Assembly: GCF_023091745.1 (NCBI RefSeq)
Contig: NC_068913.1
Coordinates: 15,828,001 to 15,892,000, forward strand
DNA: 64,000 nt
Direction of reading: 5' to 3'
From: Budorcas taxicolor
Taxonomy: Eukaryota; Chordata; Mammalia; Artiodactyla; Bovidae
Of the stretch, positions 11,739 to 22,639 are shown piece by piece (the first letter of the stretch is position 1; each line of letters begins with the position of its first letter). The notes below the pieces were generated by a model that was not told where the DNA came from, did not search any database, and saw nothing but the letters and a program-made list of their open reading frames with translations. Both the position numbers and the translations under genes were made by a program.

Positions 11739-13156
11739 TCAGTTCAGTTCAGTCGCTCAGTCATGTCCAACTCTTTGCAACCCCATGAATCGCAGCACAC
11801 CAGGCCTCCCTGTCCATCACCAATGCCTGGAGTTCACTCAAACTCATGTCCATCGAGTCGGTAATGCCATCCAGCCATCTCATCCTCTGTCATCCCCTTC
11901 TCCTCCTGCCCCCAATCCCTTCCAGCATCAGAGTCTTTTCCAACAAGTCAACTCTTTGCATGAAGTGGCCAAAGTATTGGAGTTTCAGCTTTAGCATCAG
12001 TCCTTCCAATGAACACTCAGGACCGATCTCCTTTAGAATGGACTGGTTGGATTTCCTTGCAGTCCAAGGGACTCTCAAGAGTCTTCTCCAACACCACTGT
12101 TCAAAAGCATCAATTCTTCAGTGCTCAGCCTTCTTCACAGTCCAACTCTTACATCCATACGTGACCACTGGAAAAACCATAGCCTTGACTAGATGGATCT
12201 TTGTTGGCAAAGTAATATCTCTGCTTTTTAATATGCTATCTAGGTTGGTCATAACTTTCCTTCCAAGGAGTAAGCGTCTTTTAATTTCATGACTGCAGTC
12301 ACCGTCTGCAGTGATTTTGGAGCCCCCAAAAATAAAGTCTGACACTGTTTCCCCATCTATTTGCCATGAAGTGATGGAACCAGAAGCCACGATCTTCGTT
12401 TTCTGAATGTTGAGCTTTAAGCCAACTTTTTCACTCTCCACTTTCACTTTCATCAAGAGGCTCTTTAGTTCCTCTTCACTTTCTGCCATAAGGGTGGTGT
12501 CATCTGTATATCTGAGATTATTGATATTTCTCCCAGCAATCTTGATTCCAGCTTGTGCTTCATCCAGCCCAGCATTTCTCATGATGTACTCTGCATATAA
12601 GTAAATAAGCAGGGTGACAATATACAGCCTTGACATACTCCTTTTCCTATTTGGAACCACTCTGTTGTTCCATGTTCAGTTCTAACTGTTGCTTCCTGAC
12701 CTGCATACAAGTTTCTCAAGAGGCAGGTCAGGTGGTCTGGTATTCCCATCTCTCTCAGAATTTTCCACAGTTAATTGTGATCCACACAGTCAAAGGCTTT
12801 GGCATAGTCAATAAAGCAGAAATAGATGTTTTTCTGGAACTCTCTTGCTTTTTCCATGATCCAGAGGATGTTTGCAATTTGATCTCTGGTTCCTCTGCCT
12901 TTCTAAAACCAGCTTGAACATCAGGAAGTTCACGGTTCACGTATTGCTGAAGCCTGGCTTGGAGAATTTTGAGCATTACTTTACTAGCATGTGAGATGAG
13001 TGCAATTGTGTGGTAGTTTGAGCATTCCTTGGCATTGACTTTCTTTGGGATTGGAATGAAAACTGACCTTTTCCAGTCCTGTGGCGACTGCTGAGTGTTC
13101 CAAATTTGCTGGCATATTGAGTGCAGCACTTTCACAGCATCATCTTTCAGGATTTA
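11739..13156 (-). mobile_element. BovB (RTE) LINE, 5'-truncated, about 1.4 kb
   Basis: Minus-strand BovB beginning on the left with the complement of its (ACTGA)n tail (CAGTTCAGTTCAGTCGCTCAG) and running up through the RT domain to the motif CATCTTTCAGGATTT. It therefore covers RT motifs A to C and the C-terminal region but not the endonuclease. It carries the middle diagnostic haplotype (TCCTTCCAATGAACACTC). It lies between L2 sequence and an unassigned stretch. Confidence 0.96.
12118..13135 (-). pseudogene. BovB reverse-transcriptase remnant, frameshifted
   Basis: Two minus-strand frames carry the RT domain. The upstream one (12755-13135) reads MKVLHSICQQIW, RSVFIPIPKK, SNYHTIALISHASK, PDVQAGFRK, then loses frame just after GFRK, before the expected TRDQIAN. 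The downstream one (12118-12660) re-enters near LYAEYIMRNAG and reads LRYTDDTTLMAESEEE and GLKLNIQKTK. Motif C is YTDD rather than the usual YADD, but both aspartates remain. A further 1-base loss near 12600 removes the frame across motif B. The protein once copied BovB RNA by target-primed reverse transcription; this copy cannot. Confidence 0.9.
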
Positions 13157-13554
13157 GGTACCCATAAAAGTCACGGATGAGCAAGGTCAACACTCTTAGC
13201 AATGCTATGTATGTGGCACTATGGGAAAGAAAGATGACAAAGCCACTATCTTTGTCCAGAAGAGGTCGTAGGAAAGAATTCAAAGTGTATACCTAGATGA
13301 ATCTCAAAAGAATAAGAATTTACTAGGTGGGGGAGGAGGGAAAGACATGTTAAATTGAGCAGAATATGTTAGCAAAGAAATGAAAATGTGTGAAAGAGCT
13401 CTTGCCGACACCCAAATGGGGAGACGGGAGATTCTAACTCTAGGTCTTAAACTCTAGATATTGAGCATGTTGCCTGGGGGCATGCTCACTTCTGCTCATT
13501 ACTGTTGTCCCTACCTGTTGGCACAGGCACTACTTCTACTATGTTTTTAATTCT
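13157..13554. other. Unassigned non-coding sequence
   Basis: About 400 bases to the right of the BovB 5' end. A possible L2 continuation (GATGACAAAGCCACTATC) is weak. No gene. Confidence 0.45.
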
Positions 13555-13778
13555 TTTGAAAACTTCAATCTTTTTGCATTTTAAAAACAGTTTTATTGAG
13601 ATGATTTTCATATCATTGCCCACCCCATTTTAAATGTGCAATGCAATGGTTTTTAGAATATTTACACAATTAGTGCAACCATTACCATGATTTAATTTTA
13701 GAACATCTTCATCATTCCAAAAAGAAACCTCATACCCACCAAGAGTTACTCCCCATCTCCATCCCACGTACACAGTCC

Positions 13779-14055
13779 TGCTGCTGCTGCTACTGCTAAG
13801 TCGCTTCAGTCATGTCCGACTCTGTGCAACCCCATAGATGGCAGCCATCAGGCTCCCCCGTCCCTGGGATTCTCCAGGCAAGAACACTGGAGTGGGTTGC
13901 CATTTCCTTCTCCAATGCATGAAAGTGAAAAGTGAAAGTGAAGTCGCTCAGTCGTGTCCAACTCTTTACGACTCCATGGACTGCAGCATACCAGGCTCCT
14001 CCATTCATGGGATTTTCCAGGCAAGTGCACTGGATTGGGTGCCATTGCCTTCTCT
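13779..14055 (-). mobile_element. Bov-A2 dimeric SINE
   Basis: Minus-strand dimer with a (CTG)n-like tail at the left (TGCTGCTGCTGCTACTGC), the first monomer, the linker AAAGTGAAGTCGCTCAGTCG and the second monomer ending CCATTGCCTTCTC. It lies inside the antisense L1M; a target-site duplication is not evident. Confidence 0.93.
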
Positions 14056-14518
14056 AGACAACCACTAGTCTACTTTCTGTCTCTAAAGATTTGGACCTTT
14101 TATATAAAGTGAATCATACCATGTGTAGCCTGGTTTCTTTCACTTCGTATAATGTTTTCAAAGTTTGTCCCTGTCATAGCATGTATCAATCCCTCATTCT
14201 TTTTTACTGCAGAATAATATTCCATTGTATGACTGTAACACTTCGTTCATCCATTCATCAATTTCTATTGATGGGTTGCTTCTACTTTTCACCTATTGTG
14301 ACTAATGCTACATGAACATTGGTGTACAAGTTTTTGTGCATTTTCGTTTCCCTTGGGTACACACATAGGTGTAGAACTGCTGGTTCATGTGGCAGCTCTG
14401 TTTAACTTTTTCGGAAAATTGCCAAAGTATCTGTGAAAGTGACCACACCATTTTGCATTTCCATTAGCAATATATACATCCTTGTTGGCACCTGTCGTTG
14501 TTTAGTTATAGTCATCCT

Positions 14519-14646
14519 GCTGCTGCTAAGTCGCTTCAGTCATGCCCGACTCTGTGCGACCCCATGGACGGCAGCCCACCAGGCTCCTCCATCCATGGGA
14601 TTTTCCAGGCAAGAGTACTGGAGTGGGCTGCCATTGCCTTCTCCAA
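14519..14646 (-). mobile_element. Bov-A monomer SINE with target-site duplication
   Basis: A single A-monomer (not the dimer) in minus orientation, from GCTGCTAAGTCGCTTC to CCATTGCCTTCTCC. The 11-bp repeat ATAGTCATCCT at 14508-14518 and 14647-14657 flanks it exactly, so this is a complete monomeric insertion into the L1M. Confidence 0.92.
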
Positions 14647-14720
14647 ATAGTCATCCTAGTGAATGTAAATTAGCATACCATTGTCATTTCTCTCTACGTT
14701 TCCTTAATGGCTGATGAATT

Positions 14721-15245
14721 ATTGGAAGTACAGTACCACAGCATTATGATATAGCACTTAACTCAAATTTTTGTACAAATATAACTGATAGCATAGGATG
14801 GAGGTGGGGGGATCTTCTTGGAAGAGAGGACTCAAAACAGGAGGGTAGAGTTGGAAGAAATGATAGAGGCAGAGAGCAGTAAGGATGTGTGAAGAAGCAA
14901 TAAGGAGGCTTTAATGGTGAGAGTGAAAGTATGGTTGAAACCTGTTATTTTGTCTTTTGAGAAACAATATTCTCCACCCTTCTGTTGGGATTTTTTTCTC
15001 CTTCCCCTCATTCCAGTGCTTTCCACAGTTCAGATGGAAAAATCCATGATTTAATGTGACTTCACCTTCACTCCTGACTAAAGTAGATTGGTCTAGGCAT
15101 GATCACCTGCCCCAGGCTGGACCAACTAAACACAGTCCTGTTTTCCCCAGTAGTTGTGCACTTGAGAAAGAAAAAAAAAAATTTCAGTCCCTTCTCACTG
15201 TGGTAACCTAAAGTTAAAAATTCCAGCAGCACTTGGCAATCAGTT
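14721..15245. other. Unassigned non-coding sequence
   Basis: About 525 bases, unique, between the L1M and a BovB. A poly(A) run sits at 15171-15180; nothing else is recognised. Confidence 0.5.
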
Positions 15246-15254
15246 ATTTCACAA

Positions 15255-15676
15255 TGTGAGAGTTGGACTATAAAGAAAGCTGAGCGCTGAAGAATTGACA
15301 GTTTTGAACTGTGGTGTTGGAGAAGATTCATTTTGAGAGTCCCTTGGACTGCAAGGAGATCCAACCAGTCCATCCTAAAGGAGGTCAGTCCTGGGTGTTC
15401 ATTGGAAGGACTGATGTTGAAGTTGAAACTCCAATACTTTGGCCACCTGATGCGAAGAGTTGACTCACTGGAAAAGACTCTGATGCTGGGAGGGACTGGG
15501 GGCAGGAGGAGAAGGGGATGACAGAGGATGAGATGGCTGGATGGCATCACCAACTCGATGGACATGAGTTTGGGTGAACTCCGGGAGTTGGTGATGGACA
15601 GGGAGGCCTGGCGTGCTGCAATTCATGGGGTTGCAAAGAGTCGGACAAGACCGAGCCACTGAACTGAACTGAACTG
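15255..15676 (+). mobile_element. BovB LINE 3' end with target-site duplication
   Basis: 5'-truncated plus-strand BovB from TGTGAGAGTTGGACTATAAAG to the (ACTGA)n tail (CTGAACTGAACTGAACTG). The target-site duplication ATTTCACAA occurs at 15246-15254 and 15677-15685. It encodes only the last part of the C-terminal domain (residues like SNQSILKE, YFGHLMRRVDSLEKT, GGRRRRG). Middle diagnostic haplotype (TTCATTGGAAGGACTGATG). The antisense 165-codon frame is a shadow. Confidence 0.95.
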
Positions 15677-15685
15677 ATTTCACAA

Positions 15686-16468
15686 CGTGGAGAACTGCCT
15701 GCTATGAAGGTGAATAATATGGATACCAAAGACAAGCTAGATAAAAGAGTACTGGTTGTGTTCAAATTTCTGGCTTAAACTGTTTTAAAGATTCAGCAAC
15801 TTTTAGTGACAAGATTTTTTTTAATATAAAAGATTATGTGAATTTCTAAAATTATGCCATAAACCTTGCAAAAATCATGTGTCTCATTGTCTTCCAATGT
15901 AGGACTGGACTTTTTGAGTCTTGGTCAATGGTTCACATAATTTAGAGAGGTTGCCAGAGTCTGTAATCCTTTGGGTAAAATACTAGACTAGGAAACCCTA
16001 AGATGTATACAGCACTGTGGTTGCCTTAGGTTGCTGATCAACTGAGAAGGAAGAGACAAAATAGGTAAAAAGGACTGGCAAGTCATCTACAATAATCAGG
16101 CTATGGAATATGAGCCAAAAAACAGTCAAGTGATGGAAACCAGGAGTACTGCTTGGAGTTCAGAAGAGGCAGAAAGATTTGGGAGCTATAGCAAGAAGTT
16201 AAAGGCAGATTCACAGAGAAATAAAGTGGGTCTGGAAATTGAGTAGGATTCAGATAACCACTGAAGAAGAAAACGAGAAGCCATAGAGATGAGTTCAGTG
16301 AGTACTGTTTTTAGGATTTTACTTGTTTATTCTCATAAGAGCTTTTGGGTCAGCCTAACCTACAAAGCAATCACAGATTCTCCTGTTTAAATAATTTCAT
16401 CCCATTCTACTCTTGAACAACTCCTATCAAGTGTAGAGCTTTTCCATGCAGTACTGCCTGACCCCAAG
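15686..16468. other. Unassigned non-coding sequence
   Basis: Unique interval of about 780 bases, purine-biased near 16060-16300. No repeat or gene recognised. Confidence 0.5.
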
Positions 16469-16717
16469 TCTATTTCTACAGAAATTACAACCTTGTTTAC
16501 ATTATTGGATTCCTCAGTTGATCAGACTTTCTCCCTAAAGGTCAGTTTATGACTCAGAGATTTCATTAGATTTTTTCAAATACAGCAGTCCAATTCTATT
16601 TCAACAGAAATTACTATCTTGTTTACATTATTGGGTTCTAAGTCGATCAGACATACTACCTAAAGGTCAATTTATGACTCAGAGATTTCATTAGATTTTC
16701 TTCAAATACAACAGTCC
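16469..16717. repeat. 126-bp direct tandem duplication
   Basis: Two head-to-tail copies, 16469-16594 and 16595-16717. They share TCTATTT..ACAGAAATTAC, CTTGTTTACATTATTGG, GATCAGAC, CTAAAGGTCA and TTTATGACTCAGAGATTTC, with a low percentage of substitutions and few gaps. The second copy runs straight into the Tigger terminal sequence CAGTCCCTCCC; the first copy stops with CAGTCC. Confidence 0.85.
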
Positions 16718-17450
16718 CTCCCTATCTGCACTGTGTAAGTTCTAAGACCCTTAGGTAATGCCTGAAACCATAGATACTACCAAACTCTATACATACTATG
16801 TTTTTTCCTACATATACATCATTTGATAAAGTTTAATTTATTAATTACACAGAGTAACACATTAACAACACCTAAAAATTAAATAGAACAATTATAGCAA
16901 TATAATGTAATAAAAGTTATGTGAATGTCTCTCACTCTAAAAATATCTCCTTATACAAATTTAATGCCTTTTCCATCTTAACTAAGCATTTATCATGACC
17001 AATGGTCATAATTTTTGCAGTCTGAGGTAAGAAAATAAAATAAGCACAAATTTCTTTTTCCTTCCCCACAGTTTCAAGGACAGAAGATTCTTACTGTAGA
17101 TCTTAGCAACCTCAACATACAATTTTTTTCTTTCCTTATTAAGTCAAGAACATTTCTCTTTTCATTTACAGGAAGCAGTACATGGCTTCCCTCTGTCATA
17201 TCTGAATTGCCAGCATCACTGCCCTTGTGTTTTGTGTCCATTATAAAGAGAAATAGAGGTTACCTGAACACAGGCACTGCCGTACCACAACAGTCGATCT
17301 GATCACCATGGTAGCTACTAAGCGATTAAATGAAGGGATGCAAGGGACAAAGGGATGATTCACATCCCGGATGGGACAGAACAGGACAGTGCAAAGACTT
17401 CATCATGCTACTCAGAACAGCACATGATTTAAAACTTATGAATTGTCCCC
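16712..17450 (-). mobile_element. Tigger (pogo-type) DNA transposon, internally deleted
   Basis: Starts on the left with the Tigger terminal sequence CAGTCCCTCCCTATCTGC. Reading the minus strand, the 5' region carries a transposase N-terminal remnant near 17060-17190 (residues resembling VLDLIRKEK after LPVNEK), then TTAGTTAAGATGGAAAAGGC joined directly to the 3' non-coding region. The full-length element is about 2.4 kb, so most of the catalytic domain is missing. The right-hand (5') inverted terminal repeat is not visible past about 17450. Immobile fossil. Confidence 0.8.
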
Positions 17451-17515
17451 AAACCAAAAAGCAAGGGCACAAGTTATAAATCTCAGAGTTGGAAGGAATG
17501 TTAGTTACCATCAAG

Positions 17516-17640
17516 TGAGAGGTGCCCAAACCTGGCTGCACATCACAATAACCTGGGTTAGTATTAAAAAATTTACAAAACCCCAGATCCATCCCCAGAC
17601 CTATAGACTCAAAACCTTTTGAATTTGGGGCCGTGGACTA
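17516..17640. mobile_element. MER5A-like hAT-Charlie fragment
   Basis: GCCCAAACCTGGCTGCACATC, CACAATAACCTGGG, then CCCAGATCCATCCCCAGACC and GGGGCCGTGGACTAGGG resemble MER5A, a short palindromic non-autonomous hAT element. It is diverged and strand is ambiguous because the family is near-palindromic. Confidence 0.65.
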
Positions 17641-18479
17641 GGGAGTTTAGGGAGCAGTGGCGAGGATATGGTCTTTTAACTTAAAAAAATTGAACTGGTT
17701 TTAAATCAAGAAGAGTACAGAAAATAACATGAAAACTAAAACGGGAAGATGTTAACAATTATGGCTATGTAGAGAACAAGTTATAATTTGATAGAAAACC
17801 TTGCATTGGCTAGACTCTATAGAGGAGACCTGTCAGCGTTATCACATGCTGATTCTACGGAAGCTACTGTACAACTCTGTGTATTGTAGATAACTGATAG
17901 CAATGCAAAATAGTTCTTGTCTACAGACATACAAATTCTGTATCTTCTTTTACCTTGGATAAACACTTTTAATACATACTTCAATTTTCCTGATGTATAG
18001 ATGTGTCTGTTCACTGAGCATCTTTTGAGTGCATTATAACATCTGCCTAGTACACTCATTAAGTTAAAGAAAATCTATAATATATTCATTTTACATCAAT
18101 AGGAGAGTCAGGATTTCATAGTTTTTGAAAATTAATAGTTTCTTCAAAAAATTTTTAAAAGGTTGATTAATCCTTACAGAAAATGTTAATATACACTAAA
18201 TTTTCCCTTTTGGTCTCATTTCATTTCTCTTCTTCTCTCTGCAGGGGCAGCTCCTTTCCTGTATTTAGTGTAAATACAAGTCATGCCTTTATACTTTTCT
18301 TAAATATACAATATTTAAAAATAATATATGGTATTAATTAATTTAAAAAACATATTCTATATGACATGCTGCAAACTTTTTAACTTAGCAATAAATAGCT
18401 GAGATATCTTCATGCCCATCTGTATAACTATGCCTTTAATGGCTAGTAGTGTACTTGGCTTTTGGACCACTTTTTGAGA
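17641..18479. other. Unassigned AT-rich sequence
   Basis: About 840 bases, AT-rich. An 80-codon minus frame at 17817-18059 has no recognisable domain. No repeat named with confidence. Confidence 0.5.
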
Positions 18480-19810
18480 CTAACTTGATAATTTGCTTTT
18501 GTAGAAAAATATCTATTCATTTGCTTCCCAATTTTCTAGCCTCAGGTTTTTCAGTTTCCTATACTCATTTTTCTTTACTATATATTATGCCCACATTTTT
18601 TATTCCTTAAAGTGTTTACTTTTGACTTTTCTGTTTTTACTTGCTTATTTCTTTGTTTGCTTAGAAACGAATACTTGATTATACTTGATTATTTCTGTTT
18701 TTGTTGACTTGCTTTTTAAAGTTATTAACTTGTTATTATCTTGATTATTTCCTTCATTCTACTCTTTCCTTGTTTACATACAACATATTAATTATGCCTT
18801 CACATTCCAAAATGTATTGCTTCATTGCTGTTCAATTGTAATTTTTTGCAATTGTTTTCTTTTAATTTCTTACCTAACCCCTTGCATTCTTTAAGAGTTT
18901 ATTTTTCAGTTTTCAAATATGTCAGTTGGGCTTTGTACCATTTTGTATTAGAGTTCTAATTTAATTGCATTGTTGTTAGGAAATGTAATCCACATAAGGT
19001 ATTGATCTTTGAAATGCTTAAGACATGAGTTTTAAGAATTTTTAATAAGTGTTTCACTTGGTAAAAAGAATACATATTCTCTATGGACAAAATGTAGGCA
19101 GAAATATTTTTGTTTGTATTGTACATTTGAGACAGAAGTAGTAAAATCTCTTACTATGGTTATATGTTTCTCTGTGTAATTTTGTCAGTTTTTCTGAGCT
19201 ATGTTGTTAAATGTACATGCTTTCATGATTATTTTTTCTATTGGTGTACTATTATTTTTCTTGTTATATAATGTTTCTCTTTAATTAATACTACTTTATG
19301 GATTAGTGCTTTTTCCTTAAATTCCATTGTGCCTAATATCATTATTTCTATACTAGCTAGCTTTCTTTTGTTTAGTGTTTGAACACTTCTTTCTATGGTT
19401 TTATTTTCAATCTATGTGACTTAAAGTATAACTTTTGCAAATAGAACATAGATGGTGTTTTGAAAGATCCAACCATATAGTCTTTTTTTGATGCATTTAA
19501 TCCATTTACATTCACTATAATTCATAATATTTTTACTTACTAACACTAATTCATCTTGTGGTTTCTTCTATTATATTTTATCTTTATGTCTCATTTCTTA
19601 CCTTCTGTGGTATTTGTAAATATTCTTTATTTCACTTTTTCTCAGCTGATTTTGAAGTTGTCAATTGTATTTCTATTGATTTGGCAATTACTCTTAAATT
19701 TTTCTAATGACTATGATATTCAGCATCTCTATTTTATTCTATAAAACTATCTATTAAATAGTCCCTTTTCTCTGCCACCCACACTGTCCCATCTTCCTTG
19801 TTACTCTTGT

Positions 19811-20130
19811 CTAGACCAGGCTTCAGCCAAATCCTGCCTGACACCTGATTTTGTATAGCTCATGAGTTAAGAATGGTTGTCACATTAAACAATTTTTTTA
19901 ATCAAAAGAATATAGTTCATGACATCAACATTATATAAAATCCAAAATTCAGTGTCCACAATAAAGTTATATTGAAACACAGCCATTCTCATTTGTTTAC
20001 ATATTATCTAGGGCTGCTATCCTGACACAATGGCAAAGTTGAGTAGTTACAACAAAGATCATATGCCCACAAAGTTTGAAATACTCTTTATATGGCCCTG
20101 TATGAAAAGTTTTCTCATTCCTAGTCTAGA
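19811..20130 (+). mobile_element. hAT-Charlie-like element, long form
   Basis: CTTCAGCCAAATCCTGCC, TTGTATAGCTCATGAGTTAAG, CAGTGTCCACAATAAAG, TTGAAACACAGCC, GGCAAAGTTGAGTAGTTAC and TATGGCCCTGTATG follow the order of the mammalian short element that starts near CAGGGGTCAGCAAACT. Related copies lie at 22086, 32507 and 57240; I cannot give the exact MER number without a search. Confidence 0.6.
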
Positions 20131-20997
20131 CATCAGAGTGTCATTTTACTTCAAAACTTTTACCTTAACAAATGTAAATCAAAAATTATGGTTATTTCTC
20201 TCTTTTATAGATTAAAGTTAATAACATATAAAATATATTTTATCAACTTACATGTTTCCCATTGTTTCTTATATCACATTATATCTTATTCTTTCTAAGT
20301 TCACTTTTCTTTCTGCCAAAAAAAAGAAAAATGTTCATTCTCTTATCAAGAGTTGCTGGATAGTAAATTCTGTTAGTCTTTGCATTTCTGAAAATGTCTT
20401 TAGTTTGTTTTCACTTCTGAAAGCAAATTTAGCTGGATATATAATTTCAGGTTAGTATTTTTCCTAAGCAGTTTGGAGGTATTACTCCATTGTCTTCAAG
20501 TGTTATTCTCATGAGAAATCTGCTTGTTGTCCAATTGCCTTTCTTTGAAGTTTTAACCATTGTTTTACATTGTTAGCTTTTGAGTTTTTTTTCTTAAATA
20601 TGTGAGATATCAGTACTTCTGTATAATAAATCGAGTTGGGTTTATTTTTGTTTTTTACCTCTGTCAGCATTTGGTGTGTACTTTTAATCTGAAAACTCAT
20701 CCTTTCTCACTGTTAGAACCTTTTTACCTGTGATATTTCAAATATTATTTCTCAGTCATCCACTCTTTTCTCTGTCCCTGAGATACCTACTATATATACA
20801 TAGTATATATACGTGTGTGTGTGTGTGTATGTTAAAATCTTTCAGTGATTGTCTTTTAATGTCTTTTTCATGTTTTTCATATTTTTATTTATCTATGTTT
20901 AACTTTAGGTGATTTTCTCTACATTATTTTTCAATTCCCTAATTCATTCTTTAACTAAGTCCAGTCTGGAAATCACTCTGCTTAGGGAGATTTTTGT

Positions 20998-21170
20998 GGG
21001 CTTCCCTGGTAGCTCAGTTGGTAAAGAATCCATCTGCAATGCAGGAGACCCTAGTTTGATTCCTGGGTTAGGAAGATCCCCTGGAGAAGGAAACAGCTAC
21101 TCATTCCAGTATTCTGGTCTGGAGAATTAAACGGACAGAGGAGCCTGTTAGGCTACAGTCCATGGGGTTA
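20998..21170 (+). mobile_element. Bov-tA SINE, 3'-truncated, inside L1M
   Basis: GGGCTTCCCTGGTAGCTCAG head to ACAGTCCATGGGGTTA, then stops about 35 bases short of the usual CGACTGAGCGACTAACAC end. It is the only Bov-type SINE between about 14.7 and 30.6 kb. Confidence 0.9.
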
Positions 21171-21530
21171 CATTTATTCCAATAACTACATTCTGCATTT
21201 TGAGAATTTCTAATTGGTTTTTTGGTTCACATCAATTTATTTTACTTCCATAATCTTCTCCCTGGATAAAATTGTCTATAACTATTTGAGAATCTTAAAC
21301 ATATTTAAAATTAAACTGAGTATTCTATTGTTTATATTTTGTCATGTGTGAATGTATTTAACTCCTCTGTGTTTTGTTTTGATTTCAAACTTGATGTTCA
21401 ATTTTCTAACTCTGAAAATTTAATTTGCATGTTCACTTTGAATGGAAAATGTTTTCATTGTTTTATGTTTCTGATCTGTGGTCTGACTCTGTAACATGTA
21501 GTTTTTATACTAAAGTTCTTTGGTCCAGTA

Positions 21531-22085
21531 CCAGAACCAGGTCTTAAATAAATAGGTTGAAGCTCCACTTTCAAGATGCACTATGAATATGAGGATCCAT
21601 CCACTCAGACAGCAGGGAGTTCTGTCCAGAGCCTAAATTTTCTGAATGACATTTTCTCTTTTTTCTTGACATAGCTCATATTTATTTTATGCAAACAGTA
21701 GCAAAGACAGTAGTATTGGTTTTCTCACCCTTTCTTTCTTTCCACCTTCTCTGCCCAGCTCCTGGTTTCAGGCAATGAAACCCAGCTCACAATGCATGGG
21801 GAGCTTTGGGCTCTCTACAATCTCATGACTGCAGAACTTTGTCTCTCTCTTTCTGCACATAGGACGTAGTATATGGACCTCAGCTCAACTTACAGCTCTA
21901 GGCTTCTGTTCCATGTCTGGTCCAGGGAATATTCAACTTGTCTTTTACACAAGTATATGGCATACAAATACACACATACACACACACAATTGTTTTGTTT
22001 AGAAAGTAAGCGAATTTAAGGTATAAGCTCAAAATTTAATTGTTCCTTCTTATAAGCCTATATAATTCTGACCTTTAACACAAGG
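21531..22085. other. Unassigned non-coding sequence
   Basis: About 555 bases following the L1M block. It includes a short CA run near 21970-21987. No gene or confident repeat. Confidence 0.5.
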
Positions 22086-22284
22086 GTGAGCAAACTACAG
22101 CTCATAGACCAAATTTGGCCTGTTCATGTTTCCATAAATAAAGTTTTATTGGAATATAGCCACATCCATTTCTTTTCATATTGCATTTTGCTGTTTTCAC
22201 TAAAAGTACAGAGTCGACTAATTATGACAAAGACCATACACTCTGCAAAGCCTAAAATTTTTACAGAAAAAGATTGCTGATCCT
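22086..22284 (+). mobile_element. hAT-Charlie-like element, short form
   Basis: GGTGAGCAAACTACAGCTC, GACCAAATTTGGCCTG, AATAAAGTTTTATTGGAA, CTCTGCAAAGCCTAAAA and ACAGAAAAAGATTGCTGA match the same short family as 19811-20130, in its internally shorter form. Confidence 0.65.
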
Positions 22285-22409
22285 GCTGTAACAATAGAGA
22301 GCCTCTTCCCTTCTTTATCTACTCTTCCTCACATGGCTTGAAATATCAAGTACATGATGACAAGTCCCTGAACTTCCTCATTTACTTAGCTGAATATTTC
22401 AGTTTGGAG

Positions 22410-22620
22410 ATATACAATAGGCTTCTTAAACTTAACATGTTCAAAACCAAATCCCTGACATTTCCTCTGTACCCTCCCTCCTCTGCATGAAAGACTTTCT
22501 TCAAGTATTCTACTCCATGCAGCAAAAAAAATTAATCCTTCCCTTTGCTCAAGTCAAAAATTTTAGAAACATCCTTGACTTCTCTCACACTCCATATCTT
22601 TTCTACCAAAAACCTAAAAA
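22410..22620 (+). mobile_element. Probable L2 LINE fragment
   Basis: AACTTAACATGTTCAAAACC, then GCTCAAGTCAAAAATTTTAG and ATCCTTGACTTCTCTCACAC resemble the sense strand of the L2 3' half. It ends in a poly(A) run at about 22617-22632 that may be secondary. Medium-low confidence. Confidence 0.45.
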
Positions 22621-22639
22621 AAAAAAAAAAAACAAACCA

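Larger units (their letters stand above)
13555..14720 (-). mobile_element. L1M LINE 3' end, antisense, split by two Bov SINEs
   Basis: The complement of an old L1 3' end is recognisable in three blocks. 13580-13778: TTTTATTGAGATGATTTTC, then TGCAATGGTTTTTAG, then GCAACCATTACCATG. 14056-14518: CTACTTTCTGTCTCTAAAG, then ATGTTTTCAAAGTTTGTCC, then ATATTCCATTGTATGAC, then ATGAACATTGGTGTAC. 14647-14720: GTCATCCTAGTGAATG onward. The blocks join collinearly if the two SINEs are removed, showing SINE insertion after L1 insertion. Confidence 0.85.
18480..21530 (-). mobile_element. Large ancient L1M block, antisense, interrupted
   Basis: T-rich sequence with the character of antisense L1M: AATTGCATTGTTGTTAGG, ATGTTTCTCTTTAATTAATAC, GATGCATTTAATCCATTTAC (18800-19770), then CTTTAGTTTGTTTTCACTTC, GAGGTATTACTCCATTGTC, CATGAGAAATCTGCTTG (20220-20750), and AATTTCTAATTGGTTTTTTGG (21171-21530). 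It is interrupted by a hAT-Charlie-like element and one Bov-tA. Several deletions relative to any one L1 are likely. No ORF2 frame survives. Confidence 0.65.
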
